A stretch of DNA of 6,526 nt from a bacterium (GTDB lineage Bacteria; BMS3Abin14), in the NCBI GenBank assembly GCA_022865845.1, contig JALHUC010000205.1, positions 1-6,526 of the forward strand. The letters are read 5' to 3'. The translations under genes and the position numbers were made by a program. This document shows positions 4,765 through 6,526 of the stretch, piece by piece. Every line of letters starts with the position of its first letter. The first letter of the stretch is position 1. The notes below the pieces were generated by a model that saw only the letters and a program-made list of their open reading frames with translations, made no database searches and was not told where the DNA came from.

Positions 4765-4778
4765 ACAATAGCTATTGT
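4765..4778. promoter_or_regulatory. Perfect 14-bp palindrome, candidate operator
   Basis: ACAATAGCTATTGT is its own reverse complement. It lies about 20-33 bp downstream of the predicted transcription start and 24 bp before the kinase ATG, a good position for a dimeric repressor to block transcription. A second, interrupted inverted repeat (GGCAG-G-CTGCC, 4745-4755) overlaps the predicted start site. No regulator can be named. Confidence 0.45.
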
Positions 4779-4802
4779 CAAATTACATGGAAAGTCAAAT
4801 TT

Positions 4803-6526
4803 ATGAGACCCAGTGAAAACCTGACAGCTGCCCGATTCATACCAGCTGTTCTCCTGTTATCAACCATACTTCTCCTGACAGTGATCCTCGCCTCATTGGG
4901 CCGCCAGACTCTCGAGAGGGAAAAGCAGCTGCTTCTCGATCTTAAAGTGGGTCAGGCGAGAACCATGTTAAGGTCCATTGCGTCCGCCAGCCGCATCAGC
5001 GCCATGATGGGGGAAAGAGGGCAGCAATTAAAACGGTTTATCAGCGACACGGCCCAGACCGAAGAGGTTATTTTTATCGCTGTATATGGCAGTCGGGGCA
5101 ATCTGCTTGCTGCAAGCCCTGGCTTTAAAAGTGAGGAGCCCAGGTTGTCTGTGCAGGAGATGCGCCAGAGGCTTGGAGATCTGGATCATACCTCCGGCGT
5201 GGAACATTTCGGGGATCTGGGATCAGTTTTCCTTTTTGTTGGAAAGTATCACTCCATGGACAGTGCCTGGGTCCATTTGCGTATGCTGGAGTTACCATCC
5301 ATTCCCGGAGTAAATGAGGAGTCAGAGACACCTGCTGAAGACGCGTCGAACTTTGTACTCATAGCCATGGGGACGGGAGATCTGGATGATGCTGTTGCAG
5401 AGGGAATGAGGCAGGCCCTTCTCAATGGTTTCCTCATTCTGCTCCTGGGTACCATCGGATTTTATTTCCTGATCCTTGTACAGGGTTATTATTCTACCAG
5501 AAGTGCTTTGGCTGATTTCAGACAGTATACTCTGGATGTTATTGAGGGAATGGCCGAAGGGTTCATTAATGTGGACCCCGCAGGTATCCTCAGATCGATC
5601 AACCCTGAAGCAGAATCTATACTCGGTGTAAGGGCCAAAGATTACCTCGGGAAGCACTTGCGAGAGCTGTTTTCCACAGAGGAGTGGGATCAGATGACTA
5701 AACTCCTTGGAAACAACACCTCTTTCTATGATATCGAAGTACCTCCCGGCAGTTCAGACAGAAACCACTTGGGAGCATCTATGATCCCTGTCAGAGTTCA
5801 GGAGGGAGCTAACGGAATGGTCCTTTTCCTCAGGGATATGGGTGAGGTAAAGGGCCTTCAGGCAGAGGTGAGAAGATCTGAGAGGTTGGCGGCCCTGGGC
5901 AGACTCGTTGCCGGGATGGCCCATGAGATCCGCAACCCTTTGAACTCTATCAGTGGGTACAGTCAGCATCTGAAAGGCAAATTTGACTCAGATACCTCTG
6001 AAGGTAAGGCCCTCGATGTCATCGTTAAAGAGGTGGAGCGGCTCAACAGGGTGATCACCGAACTTCTGGATTTCAGCCGTCCCCGGGAACCGGAATTGAA
6101 ACCGCTGGACTTGTGCGAGATCGTGCGCTCGACTCACGCTCTTATCGCTAGGGAAACTTCCAGTCAGGGAGTAACTGTAGTTGAGGAGCTTCCGAAAACC
6201 CAGGTCATGGTCATGGGCCATGCCGATACTCTGAAGCAGCTTCTTCTGAACCTGTTGCTCAATGCCCTGCAGGTGATGCCTGAAGGAGGTGTTCTGACTA
6301 TACAGACCGGTGTGTATGGAACGCGCCCCTTCCTTAAAGTATCTGATACCGGGCCGGGCATTCCGGAGGAGAAGCAGGAAAGAATCTTTGAACCGTTTTA
6401 TACAACCCGGGAGTCGGGAACAGGCCTCGGTCTTGCCATTGTCCACAGGATCGTGCTGGACCATGGGGCGGAAATACGGGTAGAATCATCACCAGGCGCC
6501 GGGGCGGCGTTTGTTGTGCGATTCCC
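4803..6526 (+). CDS. Membrane sensor histidine kinase with PAS domain (HydH/ZraS/NtrB-like), 3'-incomplete
   Basis: The frame from ATG 4803 stays open to the window end (574 residues seen). Domains in order are: transmembrane helix about 12-32; periplasmic sensor region about 33-205; second helix about 206-228; PAS domain about 240-345 (DVIEGMAEGFINVDPAGIL...NPEAESILG); HisKA dimerisation domain with the phosphoacceptor H374 in RLVAGMAHEIRNPLNSISGY; and a HATPase domain with N-box NLLLNALQ (483-490), G1 DTGPGI (515-520), EPFYTT (530-535) and G2 GTGLGLAIV (539-547). Only the last few residues should be missing. The HEIRNPLNSI wording and the two-helix plus PAS plan are like HydH/ZraS and NtrB kinases, which usually pair with a sigma-54-dependent response regulator; such a gene may lie just downstream. 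The ligand is unknown. The start is preceded by a weak GGAAAG (4789-4794), an extended -10 promoter and a palindrome. Confidence 0.95.
   Translation, partial: MRPSENLTAARFIPAVLLLSTILLLTVILASLGRQTLEREKQLLLDLKVGQARTMLRSIASASRISAMMGERGQQLKRFISDTAQTEEVIFIAVYGSRGNLLAASPGFKSEEPRLSVQEMRQRLGDLDHTSGVEHFGDLGSVFLFVGKYHSMDSAWVHLRMLELPSIPGVNEESETPAEDASNFVLIAMGTGDLDDAVAEGMRQALLNGFLILLLGTIGFYFLILVQGYYSTRSALADFRQYTLDVIEGMAEGFINVDPAGILRSINPEAESILGVRAKDYLGKHLRELFSTEEWDQMTKLLGNNTSFYDIEVPPGSSDRNHLGASMIPVRVQEGANGMVLFLRDMGEVKGLQAEVRRSERLAALGRLVAGMAHEIRNPLNSISGYSQHLKGKFDSDTSEGKALDVIVKEVERLNRVITELLDFSRPREPELKPLDLCEIVRSTHALIARETSSQGVTVVEELPKTQVMVMGHADTLKQLLLNLLLNALQVMPEGGVLTIQTGVYGTRPFLKVSDTGPGIPEEKQERIFEPFYTTRESGTGLGLAIVHRIVLDHGAEIRVESSPGAGAAFVVRF

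Noticed and set aside
4315..4806. The cytochrome frame as an intact 163-residue protein whose stop overlaps the kinase ATG (ATGA), suggesting translational coupling
   Set aside because: The last 36 or so residues lack cytochrome character and cross a perfect -10 promoter and a palindrome; the broken fourth heme motif explains the run-on frame, so the ATGA overlap is probably accidental.
5086..6464. Several open frames on both strands inside the sensor kinase gene
   Set aside because: The kinase frame is continuous with all its domains; the others are shadows.

Overview
The window looks like the chromosome of an anaerobic, Gram-negative-like bacterium. The clues are a multiheme c-type cytochrome remnant with CXXCH motifs, a HydH/ZraS-like membrane sensor kinase, an FmdB-type zinc ribbon and a YccU-like CoA-binding protein. 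Several of these, and the unknown two-helix membrane protein, remind me of Geobacter- and Desulfo-type (former Deltaproteobacteria) genomes. That placement is an impression from the proteins, not a demonstration. I see no phage, IS element, CRISPR array, tRNA or rRNA.

Layout. Positions 1-505 (+) hold a macro-domain ADP-ribose-binding protein whose N-terminus lies outside the window. It is followed after 59 bp by a conserved two-helix membrane protein of unknown function (565-1305, +). A convergent intergenic region (1306-1477) is filled with short-period tandem repeats. A minus-strand block then reads from 3287 down to 1478: a CoA-binding protein (2892-3287), an overlapping 23-residue hydrophobic mini-ORF (2824-2895), thioredoxin reductase trxB (1769-2689, TTG start) and an FmdB-type zinc ribbon protein (1478-1687). 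A divergent region (3288-3430) separates this block from a plus-strand MBL-fold hydrolase of the COG1237 type (3431-4267). Next comes a broken multiheme cytochrome fragment (about 4315-4711). A clear extended -10 promoter and a perfect 14-bp palindrome precede a large sensor histidine kinase (4803 to the window end, 3'-incomplete, 574 residues visible).

The most unusual signal lies between the genes. At least six separate intergenic arrays have units of exactly 7 bp (one more has 8 bp). Each has a different unit sequence, but they share the same period. In two places the minus strand shows the same order: gene end with the shared 10-mer ACGTGAGGGT, then a hairpin, then a heptamer array. This resembles the heptanucleotide STRR repeats known in cyanobacteria, except that here the unit changes from locus to locus.

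How the genes work together: TrxB is a housekeeping redox enzyme, and its neighbours are small conserved proteins with no proven shared pathway. The kinase probably signals to a response regulator encoded downstream, outside the window. I find no convincing new multi-gene defence or metabolic system. The arrays, the mini-ORF and the frameshifted cytochrome are the parts worth following.
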